Below, piece after piece: positions 54,418-63,437 of a stretch of 64,000 bases of DNA; positions within the stretch are counted from its first letter, which is position 1; each line of letters begins with the position of its first letter. This DNA comes from Clostridiales bacterium (GTDB lineage: Bacteria > Bacillota > Clostridia > Saccharofermentanales > Saccharofermentanaceae), in contig JAFZBN010000015.1 in the NCBI GenBank assembly GCA_017561715.1, positions 310,001-374,000 of the forward strand, given 5' to 3'. The position numbers and the translations under genes are program-made. The notes below the pieces were generated by a model. It was not told the DNA's origin. It did no database searches and worked only from the letters and a program-made list of their open reading frames with translations.

Positions 54418-55527
54418 ATGAAATCAGCAATGAAATTGATAGCGGGATGTCTGGCTTTTGCGCTTGTGCTTCCGATGGCCGGATGCAAGAAAAAGGCGAC
54501 ATTTAAGATGCCGACCGAAGACGATTTCTACGATTATGTCACAAAAGAACTCGAAGCAAAAGATGTCTCAGACGGAGATCTTTACGATGATCCGTCAGAG
54601 CTCCCTTGGGACACTTTAGAAGACGGTGTCGTAAAAGAAACCTCAATATGGAGCAGTCCGGCGCTGTATGAAAACGAGGATGGTTCTGTTTTCAGCATCC
54701 TTCAAAGTGGAGGTGCCAGAGAGTTTTTTTATCCGATGACACGCGCGGGCGCTCTTTTTACTCCGGACAATGAACAAGACTATGACGGAACAACGCTCGA
54801 AAAAGAGATCTGTTATTTCAAGTACGGATTTGATATGTCTTCGCTGGGAACTTTTTCATCTTCAATCGGGGAAACACCGATAAATACATCAAAACAGAAA
54901 GCAACTTGTGCCATTCTTCTTTCTTTCGACAGCGACAAGAGCGCCGAAGAGTATTTTACCGCGGCGGTCAAGAACATTTTCGAGGAGCGTTCGGATCGTT
55001 ATGAGAAGGCTCTGGAGAGGATCACGGATAACCCTAAGATCGCGGCGATCACTTCTCTTTCAAGGGAAGAACCGGATCTGCGTGACCGAAAAATCTACGA
55101 TCTTAAGGATCTTCCGAAAAACGTCTATTCTCTCGACAAGAAAGCCGGCACCGGTTATTTCAGATATGCTATCGACGACCAGTGGGCCGCGGTTCCGGAT
55201 ATCTACAAAACCCAGGAAGAACCGGAAGCCGTCTCCTACAACCAGGTACATTTCGAGTTTTCTCTTCTTTTGGAAGCAGATCGTGTCATGATCGTCTTCA
55301 GCGGCAACTCCTATAGCGAATATCCTTGTGATAACATCTACTACGAGGACTGGGAAAAGGAAGAGTTCAAAGAAGACAAGAAGCTTCAGGATATCTATAA
55401 AAAGTTCGGGATCACAGATCCAAACAGCATCAAGCTCGACGATGATCTGTCAGATCAGATGATCTTTGTCACTCGCACAGGAAACGCCCAGGATGAGCTT
55501 CATATCAAGGAACTGTACGAGAAGTGA
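54418..55527 (+). CDS. Hypothetical lipoprotein
   Basis: 369 residues from ATG 54418; a GTG at 54406 lies on the ribosome binding site and is not preferred. Lipobox PMAGC gives lipidated Cys23. The rest is a soluble, charged, mixed alpha/beta protein with no recognised motif; EEYFTAAVKNIFEERSDRYEKALERI is a clear amphipathic helix. It is monocistronic and followed by a good terminator. No function can be assigned. Confidence 0.7.
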   Translation: MKSAMKLIAGCLAFALVLPMAGCKKKATFKMPTEDDFYDYVTKELEAKDVSDGDLYDDPSELPWDTLEDGVVKETSIWSSPALYENEDGSVFSILQSGGAREFFYPMTRAGALFTPDNEQDYDGTTLEKEICYFKYGFDMSSLGTFSSSIGETPINTSKQKATCAILLSFDSDKSAEEYFTAAVKNIFEERSDRYEKALERITDNPKIAAITSLSREEPDLRDRKIYDLKDLPKNVYSLDKKAGTGYFRYAIDDQWAAVPDIYKTQEEPEAVSYNQVHFEFSLLLEADRVMIVFSGNSYSEYPCDNIYYEDWEKEEFKEDKKLQDIYKKFGITDPNSIKLDDDLSDQMIFVTRTGNAQDELHIKELYEK

Positions 55528-55565
55528 TCCGAGAAGAATATATCGATTTCACAGCGAAAATCAAC

Positions 55566-55592
55566 GGCCTCCGAAGTATCACTTCAGAGGCC
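55566..55592. terminator. Bidirectional terminator
   Basis: GGCCTC / GAGGCC with an inner GAAGT / ACTTC stem (55566-55592), followed by TTCTTCG; it lies between converging genes. Confidence 0.7.
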
Positions 55593-55626
55593 TTCTTCGT
55601 ACTTGCTATTCAAACCTTTTCGCGTG

Positions 55627-56559
55627 TCATTTCGATTCCGGATCTTCCCCGACCATCCACTGATGCATGCCGGGACCGAAGCGCTCGGTCGGGCGGTCGA
55701 CGAATCCGAATTTCTTATAAAACTCATTCTTTCCGACGGCGGACATCAGGGAGATCATGAACATGTATCCGGGCTTGAGCTGGGCTCGGATAAACGCCAT
55801 CATGGTCTCCATGATCCTTCTTCCCAGGCCCTGTCCCTGGTACTCGGGAAGAACGATAACGTCGGCGATATAGATCACATAGCCGTGGTCCCAGACGATA
55901 CGTCCGAGCGCGATCGGTCTGCCCTGATCACGGATGCACCAGATGTAACAGTTCTTCAGGCCCTCGGCCGCCTGCTCAACGGCAAATGTCTTCCAGCCGA
56001 CTGCTTCTCTCATCTTCATGTAATCCGCCGGATCGATCGTATTTGTCATTTCATAAAGGTCGTCTTTGTTGATCACCATATTTCTCCTCGGCCACTGCTC
56101 ATCCTTATATGTAAATGGATTCATGATCGCCTGTCTTTCGTGGAATCCGACACTCTTATAGCAGCATTCCGCACGCGAGTTGCCCGCGAAAACGACAAGC
56201 TGCACGGCCTGTGCTTTTGACGCGGTAAAAGCATACTTCACGGCTTCACGGATCATCTCTTTTCCGAGTCCTTTTCCTCGCCGGTTCGGATCGACCATGA
56301 CGAACTTGAGCATGCCTTCGAGCGTCTCTTCGTTCATGGAATAACAGAAGAATCCTTCGACTTCGCCGTTGTCATCCAAAGCCACAAAAGGCGTATCTCC
56401 GAATCTTGATTTGAAGCTCTCCAAAAGCGCTGTGAAGCCTTCTATTTCGAGCGGGAAAGGTGTGAGGTTCGCGCACCAGAGGGCGTGCGTTCTTTCATCG
56501 ACACTCCAGCTTGCGATCGTAGTAAAATCCGTTTCCGCATTATATTCTCGTATTTTCAT
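55627..56559 (-). CDS. Tandem GNAT acetyltransferase (two fused domains)
   Basis: 310 residues from ATG 56559, with AAGGAAAAG upstream. Two complete GNAT domains are fused: residues 1 to about 150 with VDPNRRGKGLGKEMI, and about 165-310 with VLPEYQGQGLGRRIM. Both acetyl-CoA pyrophosphate loops (RRGKGLG and YQGQGLG) are intact, so both halves could be active, unlike many fusions in which one half decays. The C-terminal half ends KKFGFVDRPTERFGPGM, a common ending in amine acetyltransferases. Substrates are unknown. Confidence 0.85.
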   Translation of the reverse strand: MKIREYNAETDFTTIASWSVDERTHALWCANLTPFPLEIEGFTALLESFKSRFGDTPFVALDDNGEVEGFFCYSMNEETLEGMLKFVMVDPNRRGKGLGKEMIREAVKYAFTASKAQAVQLVVFAGNSRAECCYKSVGFHERQAIMNPFTYKDEQWPRRNMVINKDDLYEMTNTIDPADYMKMREAVGWKTFAVEQAAEGLKNCYIWCIRDQGRPIALGRIVWDHGYVIYIADVIVLPEYQGQGLGRRIMETMMAFIRAQLKPGYMFMISLMSAVGKNEFYKKFGFVDRPTERFGPGMHQWMVGEDPESK

Positions 56560-56668
56560 ATGCTTTTCCTTGCCTTTTTTTTCTGTGTTTTTATTCACCC
56601 ATTATAGCAATGGGATCCGTTCTTATCTATCTACGAGCGGTATATTGCTTTTTGCGCCGCGCCAGAGA

Positions 56669-57568
56669 TCACTTCGAGAACTCTTTTAGTATACGGATAT
56701 ATTCTTCGGTTAAATGCGACGGATGGATGCGTTCCGGAAGGATGTATCCGATCTGCATGTAGTCGTCGACTTTTAAGGGCTTCGCGATGATGCTCGGGCC
56801 GTTCAGCTTTTCGTTGATGACACCGCTGCAGATCGTGTATCCGTCAAGACCGATCAGAAGATTAAAGAGCGTCGCGCGGTCACGGACGATCAGTTCTTTA
56901 TCGCAGTCTACCGTGCTTAAGATCTCCTCGGAAAAGTAGAATGAGTTGTGGCTTCCCTGCTCATAAGAAAGTCTCGGGTACGGTTTTAAGTCTTCCAGTG
57001 TCAGCGACTTCTTTTTTGCGAGCGGCGAATGCGTGCTGATGAAAACATGCGGCTTCGCGCGGAAGAGCGGCTCGAAGATCAGTCCGTTGTCGCGAAGAGT
57101 TTTTCGGATAACGGTCTCGTTAAATTCGTTCAGATAAAGCACGCCGATCTCGCTTCGAAGCTTCGCGACGTCGTCGATGATGTCATAGGTCTGCGTCTCT
57201 CTCATGTGGAATTCGTACTTGTTACCGCCATAGAGTTTCAGAAGTTCGACGAACGCTTCGACCGCAAAGGAATAATGCTGCGCCGAAACGCAGAAGCGTG
57301 TCTTTCCTTCCGTCTTTCCCGTGTATCTTTCCTCGATCAGATCTGCCTGCTCGAGGATCTGTCTGGCATAGCCCAGAAACTCCTCGCCTTCGGTCGTGAC
57401 TTCAACGCCTTTATTGCTTCGGTCAAAGATCGTGACCCCGTATTCATTTTCGATCTCGCGGATCGCGGCGGTCAGGCTCGGCTGCGCGATAAAGAGTTTC
57501 GCGGCCGCTTCCGTGATGTTTCCCGTATCCGCTACAGTAACGACATATCTAAGCTGTTTCAGTGTCAT
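56669..57568 (-). CDS. LysR-family transcriptional regulator
   Basis: 299 residues from ATG 57568 (CGGAGAAAAC upstream). The N-terminal winged helix (MTLKQLRYVVTVADTGNI, AAKLFIAQPSLTAAIREIE) and two-lobed effector domain are typical. It is divergent from metE-metF with a 151-bp shared region, the classic layout for a LysR regulator of methionine synthesis such as MetR. The effector would then be homocysteine or O-acetylserine. That assignment rests on position only. Confidence 0.88.
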   Translation of the reverse strand: MTLKQLRYVVTVADTGNITEAAAKLFIAQPSLTAAIREIENEYGVTIFDRSNKGVEVTTEGEEFLGYARQILEQADLIEERYTGKTEGKTRFCVSAQHYSFAVEAFVELLKLYGGNKYEFHMRETQTYDIIDDVAKLRSEIGVLYLNEFNETVIRKTLRDNGLIFEPLFRAKPHVFISTHSPLAKKKSLTLEDLKPYPRLSYEQGSHNSFYFSEEILSTVDCDKELIVRDRATLFNLLIGLDGYTICSGVINEKLNGPSIIAKPLKVDDYMQIGYILPERIHPSHLTEEYIRILKEFSK

Positions 57569-57600
57569 AGGTTTTCTCCGTTGCATAGTGCTTTTCTATA

Positions 57601-57672
57601 AATATACCACTTGTCATAGACAAAATCTATCGTCATGCGCCCATTTTATGTATTTTACCCAGTAAAGTGGTA
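57601..57672. promoter_or_regulatory. Divergent LysR-metE regulatory region
   Basis: Contains TTGTC-TAT-GACAA (minus strand, about 57611-57623), a LysR-type T-N11-A palindrome, and a wider inverted repeat TACCACTT (57605-57612) / AAGTGGTA (57665-57672). The minus strand carries TATATT (57602-57607) as -10 box for the LysR gene. These are candidate binding sites for the LysR protein. Confidence 0.5.
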
Positions 57673-57719
57673 GGCGTATACTTCGAACTACAAAAACAAA
57701 GAACAGGAGAACAAGGAAA

Positions 57720-59975
57720 ATGAAAACATCAGTCATCGGATTTCCGAGAATCGGAAGAAACAGAGAATTAAAGTTTGCAAGCGAGAAGTATTTCTCAGGC
57801 AAGATCAGTGAAGCCGAGCTTCTGGAGACCGGACGAATGCAGAGAGAGTTCAATCTCAAGACGCAGAAGGGCGCAGGGATCGACTTCATCTCCAGCAACG
57901 ATTTTTCCTTCTACGATAACGTTCTGGATACCGCTTTCCTCTTTAACGCGATCCCGCAGCGCTATAAGGATCTCGGTCTTTCCACGATCGACACATATTT
58001 TGCCGCCGCAAGAGGCTACCAGGGCGACAAGGGTAACGTCAAGGCCCTTGCCATGAAGAAGTGGTTCAACACGAACTATCACTACATTGTTCCGGAGATC
58101 GACGACGACACGAAGATCGAGCTCGTCGGCACCAAGCCGCTCGATGAGTTTTCTGAGGCAAAAGCACTTGGCGTCGACACCAAGGTTGCCCTCATCGGTC
58201 CTTTCACCTTCTTAAAACTTGCGCGTTACACAGGTAAGAAAACGGCAGATGATTTTGCTTCCGTTCTTACTACCGAATACATCAAGCTTCTTAACAAGCT
58301 CGCTTCTGTCGGCGCATCTACGATCGAGTTTGACGAGCCGTATCTGGTCCGTGATCTTACCGGATCTGACATCGCTTTATTCGAGTCGATCTACAAGCAG
58401 ATCCTTTCCGAAAAAGGCGCTCTGAAGATCGTTCTTCAGACTTATTTCGGCGACATCAGAGACATCTATAAGAACGTCGTTGCGCTCGACTTCGACGCGA
58501 TCGGCATCGACTTTATCGAAGGCAGAAAGAGCCTCGAGCTCGTGAAGAGCTTCGGCTTCCCGAAGGGCAAACTCCTGATCGCAGGTGTCGTTAACGGCAA
58601 GAACATCTGGAAGAACAATTACGAAAAGACAGGAAAGATCCTCTCTGAGCTCTCTTCCGTCGTTTCCGAAGACGCCCTCGTCGTCGGCACTTCCTGCTCA
58701 CTTCTGCACGTACCGTATACGCTCGAGAGCGAGACAAAGCTCCCGGATTCCTATAAGGCACACTTCGCTTTTGCCGAAGAAAAGCTCATCGAACTATCCG
58801 AGATCGCATCTTCGGATAAGGACGCTCTTGAAAAGAACAAGGTGCTTTTCGCAAATCGTCCGGATGTCCTGGATCAGGCCGTAAAGGACCGTGTCAGTGG
58901 CATCAAGAACGAAGACTACACCAGACTTCCGGCATTCGAGGAAAGAGAAAAGATCCAGAAGGAGCTCCTTAATCTTCCTCTGTTCCCGACCACGACGATC
59001 GGCTCCTTCCCGCAGACCGAGGATGTCAGACGCTACAGAAAAGACTTCAAAACAGGCGCGATCACGGAAGCACAGTACGTTGCTTTTAACGAAGAAAAGA
59101 TCCGTGCCTGCATCAAGAATCAGGAAGAGATCGGCCTCGACGTGCTCGTTCACGGCGAGTACGAAAGAAACGACATGGTCGAGTACTTCGGCGAGCACCT
59201 CTCCGGCTACGTCTTTACCGAAAAGGCATGGGTCCTGTCCTACGGCACACGCTGCGTAAAGCCGCCGATCATCTGGGGCGATGTTTCTCGAAAAGAACCG
59301 ATCACGGTAAGATGGTCCGTCTTTGCCAGAAGCTGCACAAATAAGCCGGTCAAGGGCATGCTCACGGGTCCGGTAACGATTCTGAACTGGTCCTTCCCGC
59401 GTGAAGATATTTCCATTAAGGAAAGCACTCTTCAGATCGCGCTGGCGATCCGTGACGAGGTCCTCGATCTCGAAAAGAACGGTATCGGCATCATCCAGAT
59501 CGACGAAGCCGCACTTCGCGAAAAGCTCCCGCTGAGAAAGTCCGACTGGTATTCCGAATACCTCGACTGGGCGATCCCGGCATTCCGTCTCGTTCACAGC
59601 GGTGTCAAGCCGGAAACACAGATCCACACGCATATGTGCTACAGCGAATTTACGGACATCATCCCGGCGATCGATAACATGGACGCGGACGTCATCACCT
59701 TCGAGGCTTCCCGTTCCGATCTTCTGATCCTCGACGCGCTGAAGGAAAACAACTTCAAGACCGAAGTCGGCCCGGGTGTTTACGACATCCACAGCCCGCG
59801 CGTTCCGTCCGTAGACGAGATCGTCGGCCAGTTGACGAAGATCCGCGAAAAGACCGAAGATAGCAAGCTCTGGGTCAACCCGGACTGCGGCCTGAAGACA
59901 CGTGGCGAGACCGAAACAAACGCCAGCCTGAGAAACCTCGTTGAGGCGGCGAAGATCATCCGAGCAGGCAAATAA
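57720..59975 (+). CDS. metE: Cobalamin-independent methionine synthase
   Basis: 751 residues, full length. It transfers the methyl group of 5-methyltetrahydrofolate (polyglutamate) to homocysteine. The zinc ligands are visible in the C-terminal barrel: HTHMCYSEF (His and Cys), a Glu in TFEASRSD, and Cys in [10 protein letters not shown]. The N-terminal barrel opens [16 protein letters not shown]. It is followed by metF 72 bases later, its methyl-donor supplier. Divergent from a LysR gene. Confidence 0.97.
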   Translation: MKTSVIGFPRIGRNRELKFASEKYFSGKISEAELLETGRMQREFNLKTQKGAGIDFISSNDFSFYDNVLDTAFLFNAIPQRYKDLGLSTIDTYFAAARGYQGDKGNVKALAMKKWFNTNYHYIVPEIDDDTKIELVGTKPLDEFSEAKALGVDTKVALIGPFTFLKLARYTGKKTADDFASVLTTEYIKLLNKLASVGASTIEFDEPYLVRDLTGSDIALFESIYKQILSEKGALKIVLQTYFGDIRDIYKNVVALDFDAIGIDFIEGRKSLELVKSFGFPKGKLLIAGVVNGKNIWKNNYEKTGKILSELSSVVSEDALVVGTSCSLLHVPYTLESETKLPDSYKAHFAFAEEKLIELSEIASSDKDALEKNKVLFANRPDVLDQAVKDRVSGIKNEDYTRLPAFEEREKIQKELLNLPLFPTTTIGSFPQTEDVRRYRKDFKTGAITEAQYVAFNEEKIRACIKNQEEIGLDVLVHGEYERNDMVEYFGEHLSGYVFTEKAWVLSYGTRCVKPPIIWGDVSRKEPITVRWSVFARSCTNKPVKGMLTGPVTILNWSFPREDISIKESTLQIALAIRDEVLDLEKNGIGIIQIDEAALREKLPLRKSDWYSEYLDWAIPAFRLVHSGVKPETQIHTHMCYSEFTDIIPAIDNMDADVITFEASRSDLLILDALKENNFKTEVGPGVYDIHSPRVPSVDEIVGQLTKIREKTEDSKLWVNPDCGLKTRGETETNASLRNLVEAAKIIRAGK

Positions 59976-60047
59976 TTTCACTGCGAATCCCCGGAGCCGC
60001 CGAAACTGAACCGGCGACCCGAAAAGAAGAACGAAAAGGAGGCTCTT

Positions 60048-60908
60048 ATGAAGATCTCTGAACTCTACAAAAACAAAAAGAGAAGTCTCTCATTTGAGAT
60101 CTTCCCTCCCAAGAAAGACACCGAGCTTTCGAGCATCGATGAAACATTAAAAGTACTGTGCGAGCTTGATCCGGACTTCATCAGCGTAACGTTCGGAGCC
60201 GGGGGAAGTAGTAGCAGCAACCGCACGATCGAGATCGCGAAGAACATCAAGCACAACTATGGAATCGAGCCGGTCGTGCACCTGACTTCCCTTCACTACG
60301 ATAAATCCGAGATCGATGAATTCGCCAAGGCCATGAAGGAAGCCGAGATCGAAAACATCCTCGCGCTTCGCGGTGACAGAAATCCGACGATCGCGGAAAA
60401 GGATGACTTCCATCACGCTTCGGATCTGATCGAATACTTAAAGTCAAAATACGATTTCTGTGTACTCGGCGCCTGCTATCCGGAGTGTCATCCGGAATCC
60501 GAAAACAAGGTCTCTGACATGAAGGGCTTAAAAGCCAAGGTCGACGCGGGCGCGGAAGTCCTCGTATCGCAGCTGTTTTTCGAGAATCAGAAGTTTTATG
60601 ATTTTCAGGAGCGCTGCCGTATCGCGGGGATCGATGTTCCCGTGATCCCGGGCATCATGCCGGTCATCAACGCCAACCAGATCAAGCGCATGATCAGCCT
60701 CTGCAACGCGAGCTTCCCCGAGCGCTTTTGCCGCATTATCCGTCGTTACGAAAACAACAGTGAAGCGCTTTTCGATGCGGGCATGTCGTATTGTTTAAGC
60801 CAGATCATCGATCTCATCGCCGACGGCATCCCGGGCATTCACCTTTACACGATGAATAACCCAAAGGTCGCGCGAAGGATCTGTGACGGTATACGAAATC
60901 TCGTCTGA
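60048..60908 (+). CDS. metF: 5,10-methylenetetrahydrofolate reductase
   Basis: 286 residues. A flavin enzyme that reduces methylene-THF to 5-methyl-THF for MetE. The N-terminal SFEIFPPKKD, TFGAGGSSSSNRT, ALRGDRNPT, and QLFFENQKFYDF with PGIMPV are MetF motifs. AAAGGAGG is the ribosome binding site. It is co-transcribed with metE and closed by a terminator. Confidence 0.96.
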   Translation: MKISELYKNKKRSLSFEIFPPKKDTELSSIDETLKVLCELDPDFISVTFGAGGSSSSNRTIEIAKNIKHNYGIEPVVHLTSLHYDKSEIDEFAKAMKEAEIENILALRGDRNPTIAEKDDFHHASDLIEYLKSKYDFCVLGACYPECHPESENKVSDMKGLKAKVDAGAEVLVSQLFFENQKFYDFQERCRIAGIDVPVIPGIMPVINANQIKRMISLCNASFPERFCRIIRRYENNSEALFDAGMSYCLSQIIDLIADGIPGIHLYTMNNPKVARRICDGIRNLV

Positions 60909-60934
60909 TGCAAAGAAGACGTCAACAAGAAATG

Positions 60935-60967
60935 ACAGGGCACCATCCTCCGGTTGCCCTGTTTTTT
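60935..60967 (+). terminator. Terminator of metE-metF
   Basis: ACAGGGCA / TGCCCTGT (60935-60942 and 60955-60962) followed by TTTTTTG. Confidence 0.88.
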
Positions 60968-60997
60968 GTTTGAGATCACTCTGATTTTGACGTGGAA

Positions 60998-61201
60998 TTA
61001 CTCTGGTTTTGACTTTGAAGAATCATCTTGGGACTTACGCGAATGGCACATCGAACTCGACGGGCATGAACCGCAGTTACACCCGCAAGAGGACTTTCCT
61101 TTGCGTTTGTCGGAGATCATCTTATAGATCACAAGTCCTACTACGACAAGCAGAATGAGACTGATGATGATCGTTCCCAGATTGTCAGTGAGCCAGGCCA
61201 T
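60998..61201 (-). CDS. FeoB-associated cysteine-rich membrane protein family
   Basis: 67 residues. One membrane helix (about 8-28, TIIISLILLVVVGLVIY) followed by a basic stretch and CGCNCGSCPSSSMC, the pattern of small proteins usually encoded after feoB. Here no feoA or feoB is nearby, so it is a stand-alone copy. The cysteine cluster may bind iron or zinc. A short direct repeat (ACTCTGATTTTGAC / ACTCTGGTTTTGAC) spans its stop codon and the bases after it. Confidence 0.8.
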   Translation of the reverse strand: MAWLTDNLGTIIISLILLVVVGLVIYKMISDKRKGKSSCGCNCGSCPSSSMCHSRKSQDDSSKSKPE

Positions 61202-61311
61202 CTACGAGTTCCTTTCGGGTCATTTTTCTCGCCTTCATTCTATCACACAAATTGAAAACGACTCCTTCTTATGTTACCTTGAAAATAGTAATCATCTGGA
61301 GGTGCATTTTT

Positions 61312-62226
61312 ATGGCAGGATTTGGGATCTTAAGACGAGTAGCAGAAGAAAACAGAAAGTTTTTCATGAAGAATTGCATCCAGTTTGACTCCCCGCGTCT
61401 TCAAAGCGAAGTATATCCGGACGACGTCAAAGTCGAGTCCGACATCCCTTACATCGAGGGTGAAAATGCCGTGACACCGAGCTTCGACGAGGGCCTTTGT
61501 TCTTCACTTCGACTTCTCGATATCTACACTCCCGAAAACGCAAAAGCCGGCGAGCTTTTCCTTCTGATCCACGGCGGTGCTTTTGTATATGGATGCAAAG
61601 AACTGGACAAATGCTTCGGCATGCATCTTGCCAAAAAGTCGGGTATCACGGTTGCCAACATCAACTACCGACTCCTTCCGACAACTGACCTCAAGGGCGT
61701 TCTGAGCGACGTTTTCGCGGCGATCACTTTCATGAGCAAAAAGGGCTTTTCGAAGATCCATACGATCGGCGATTCCGCGGGCGGTTACCTCTGCCTCATC
61801 GCTGCGATCCTTATGAATTCCAAGCAGATGCGCGACGAGTGCGGTCTTTCCGATTTTGATGCGGACGTTACCTGCCCGAGCACCAGCCCGATCTGCGGTG
61901 ACCATCTCGAGAGTCCGAGACAGTTCGCCGGAATCTTCTTCGACCCGGAGAAAGAGATGCCTTCTTACATCTACGATCTCGGCGATGCCGTTGAAAAGTT
62001 CGGCTGCCCGCCGGTCGTTCTGACCACAGGTGACCAGGACATGATGCTCAAGCAGAACGATCACCTCTACAAGAGACTGAAGAAGATGGGTATTCCGGTC
62101 GAGTACTACTGCGCAGAAACAACAGAGGAAGCACGCCCGATGCATCACGTTTACGCGATCGCTCATCCGGAGTGGCCGGAAGGCATTAAGACGATCGACA
62201 TGACGATCGAAAACGCGAAGAGATGA
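61312..62226 (+). CDS. Alpha/beta hydrolase, HSL-like esterase
   Basis: 304 residues from ATG 61312, with CTGGAGGTG upstream. The oxyanion-hole motif HGGAFVYG (about 85), nucleophile elbow GDSAGG (about 150), acid in TTGDQDMML and histidine in MHHVYAI give a complete catalytic triad of the hormone-sensitive-lipase type. No signal peptide, so cytosolic. It acts on esters of small acids; the substrate is unknown. It is monocistronic, with a terminator after it. Confidence 0.88.
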   Translation: MAGFGILRRVAEENRKFFMKNCIQFDSPRLQSEVYPDDVKVESDIPYIEGENAVTPSFDEGLCSSLRLLDIYTPENAKAGELFLLIHGGAFVYGCKELDKCFGMHLAKKSGITVANINYRLLPTTDLKGVLSDVFAAITFMSKKGFSKIHTIGDSAGGYLCLIAAILMNSKQMRDECGLSDFDADVTCPSTSPICGDHLESPRQFAGIFFDPEKEMPSYIYDLGDAVEKFGCPPVVLTTGDQDMMLKQNDHLYKRLKKMGIPVEYYCAETTEEARPMHHVYAIAHPEWPEGIKTIDMTIENAKR

Positions 62227-62256
62227 TCGTCTCCTGACAACTTAACAAAGAAAATG

Positions 62257-62288
62257 AAGAGGCGTCCCGGATTTCCGAGGCGCCTCTT
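62257..62288 (+). terminator. Terminator after the esterase gene
   Basis: AAGAGGCG / CGCCTCTT (62257-62264 and 62281-62288), 16-base loop, followed by CC rather than a full T-run; moderate. Confidence 0.6.
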
Positions 62289-62348
62289 CCACTCAAAGAA
62301 GGTAAAACTATGAAACAATGACAACATTCAACAAATCTATTTCGTCCT

Positions 62349-62696
62349 TCAAGCGGTCAGGACCGGCTGCGGAGCCCTTCTGACAACCGTTCTGTCCTGA
62401 TCATTTCTTCGTATCGGCTTTCGGTTCGGACTGTATCCGTATCCCATCACGCTCGCCGATCCATATCCGTTTCTCACCCCATACGATGAGTCGTATCCAT
62501 ATCCCATGTTATTTGTCGGGCGCATGTTGTTCGATCTTCTATACTGCGCCTGCATCTGCTCTCTTCTTCTGAGTTCGGCATTTCTTCTTGCCGCTCTCTT
62601 CATCTGTCTTTTTCTTGCCTGTGCTTCCTTCGTCATATCTCTGGATGCTTTCATCAGAAAGATCACTCCCGCTAAAAATACCAACACACTCCACAT
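62349..62696 (-). CDS. Small membrane protein with Arg-rich helix and Gly/Tyr-rich tail
   Basis: 115 residues from ATG 62696, with GTGAGGGAAG upstream; a GTG at 62711 lies on that site. One membrane helix (about 3-20), then a strongly basic helix with many Arg, Lys and Gln (about 25-58), then a low-complexity tail with repeated GYGY/GYG and NNM motifs. It is not recognised. Such tails often form flexible or condensate-like regions or bind nucleic acid, but that is speculation. Confidence 0.6.
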   Translation of the reverse strand: MWSVLVFLAGVIFLMKASRDMTKEAQARKRQMKRAARRNAELRRREQMQAQYRRSNNMRPTNNMGYGYDSSYGVRNGYGSASVMGYGYSPNRKPIRRNDQDRTVVRRAPQPVLTA

Positions 62697-62776
62697 ACTT
62701 GCTTCCCTCACTTTACTTGCCTCAGCCTTCGTCTTGCCGGCTTCGTTTCTCTTATCTTGACTACATGATACAAAAA

Positions 62777-62802
62777 GTGCTGTCCGATTAATCGGACAGC
62801 AC
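62777..62802 (-). terminator. Perfect 26-bp palindromic terminator
   Basis: GTGCTGTCCGATT-AATCGGACAGCAC (62777-62802), followed on the minus strand by TTTTT. It lies about 77 bases after the stop at 62879. Confidence 0.8.
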
Positions 62803-62878
62803 CAGAAGCGTTTCGAAAAGTATCCTGTTATTCTGAGAGCACCTGTTTTCAGCGCTTTTAGCCATTTTCACAGAACTG

Positions 62879-63418
62879 TTATCTATTGTCGATTAAAACG
62901 ATTTCCTCACCTACATGCACTTCATATTCACTGTGACTGATCGCGGAATGCATCCAATAACAGACCAGCCCACTTGCCACCAGAAAGAGAATAAGACCTG
63001 AAGAAAGGATCGCGGCCTTCATCTTCTCCTGACGGAGAGTGCTTTTCGCAATGAAATAAAGATGGAATCCGATTCCAATGATCATGATGTCCAGTGCCGC
63101 TACGATCGTGATGATGATCGGTGTGTCGCTTCCATACGATTCTACGATCCGCTCTTTAGCTTTTGCATTCTCGCGGTCGATCTCATCAAGCTGCTTCTGC
63201 ACATCAGCATCGATTTCCAGACTGGTGAGCAGTACCTCCTTTGTATCTTTGACCAGCGCTTTATTGCAGCGGATCGCGACTCCGCCATCCTTCGTAAGAC
63301 ACACAATGCAAAGTGCATCAACGAGAAGAGTGAGGACGACAAAAACGATCACGAAAACGATCTTCAGTTTTCGGTCATTCATCTTTTCTTCTTTGTTATC
63401 GTCAACGGAATCGATCAC
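62879..63418 (-). CDS. Hypothetical membrane protein
   Basis: 179 residues from GTG 63418, supported by GGAG nine bases before it; an ATG start 12 codons later has a poorer site. Three membrane helices (about 20-42, 100-122, 133-155) with an extracytoplasmic loop of about 55 residues between the first two that is helical and charged. Not recognised. It follows the partial gene at the right edge by 19 bases on the same strand, so the two may be co-transcribed. Confidence 0.65.
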   Translation of the reverse strand: MIDSVDDNKEEKMNDRKLKIVFVIVFVVLTLLVDALCIVCLTKDGGVAIRCNKALVKDTKEVLLTSLEIDADVQKQLDEIDRENAKAKERIVESYGSDTPIIITIVAALDIMIIGIGFHLYFIAKSTLRQEKMKAAILSSGLILFLVASGLVCYWMHSAISHSEYEVHVGEEIVLIDNR

Positions 63419-63437
63419 TCTATTTCACTCCGTCAGT

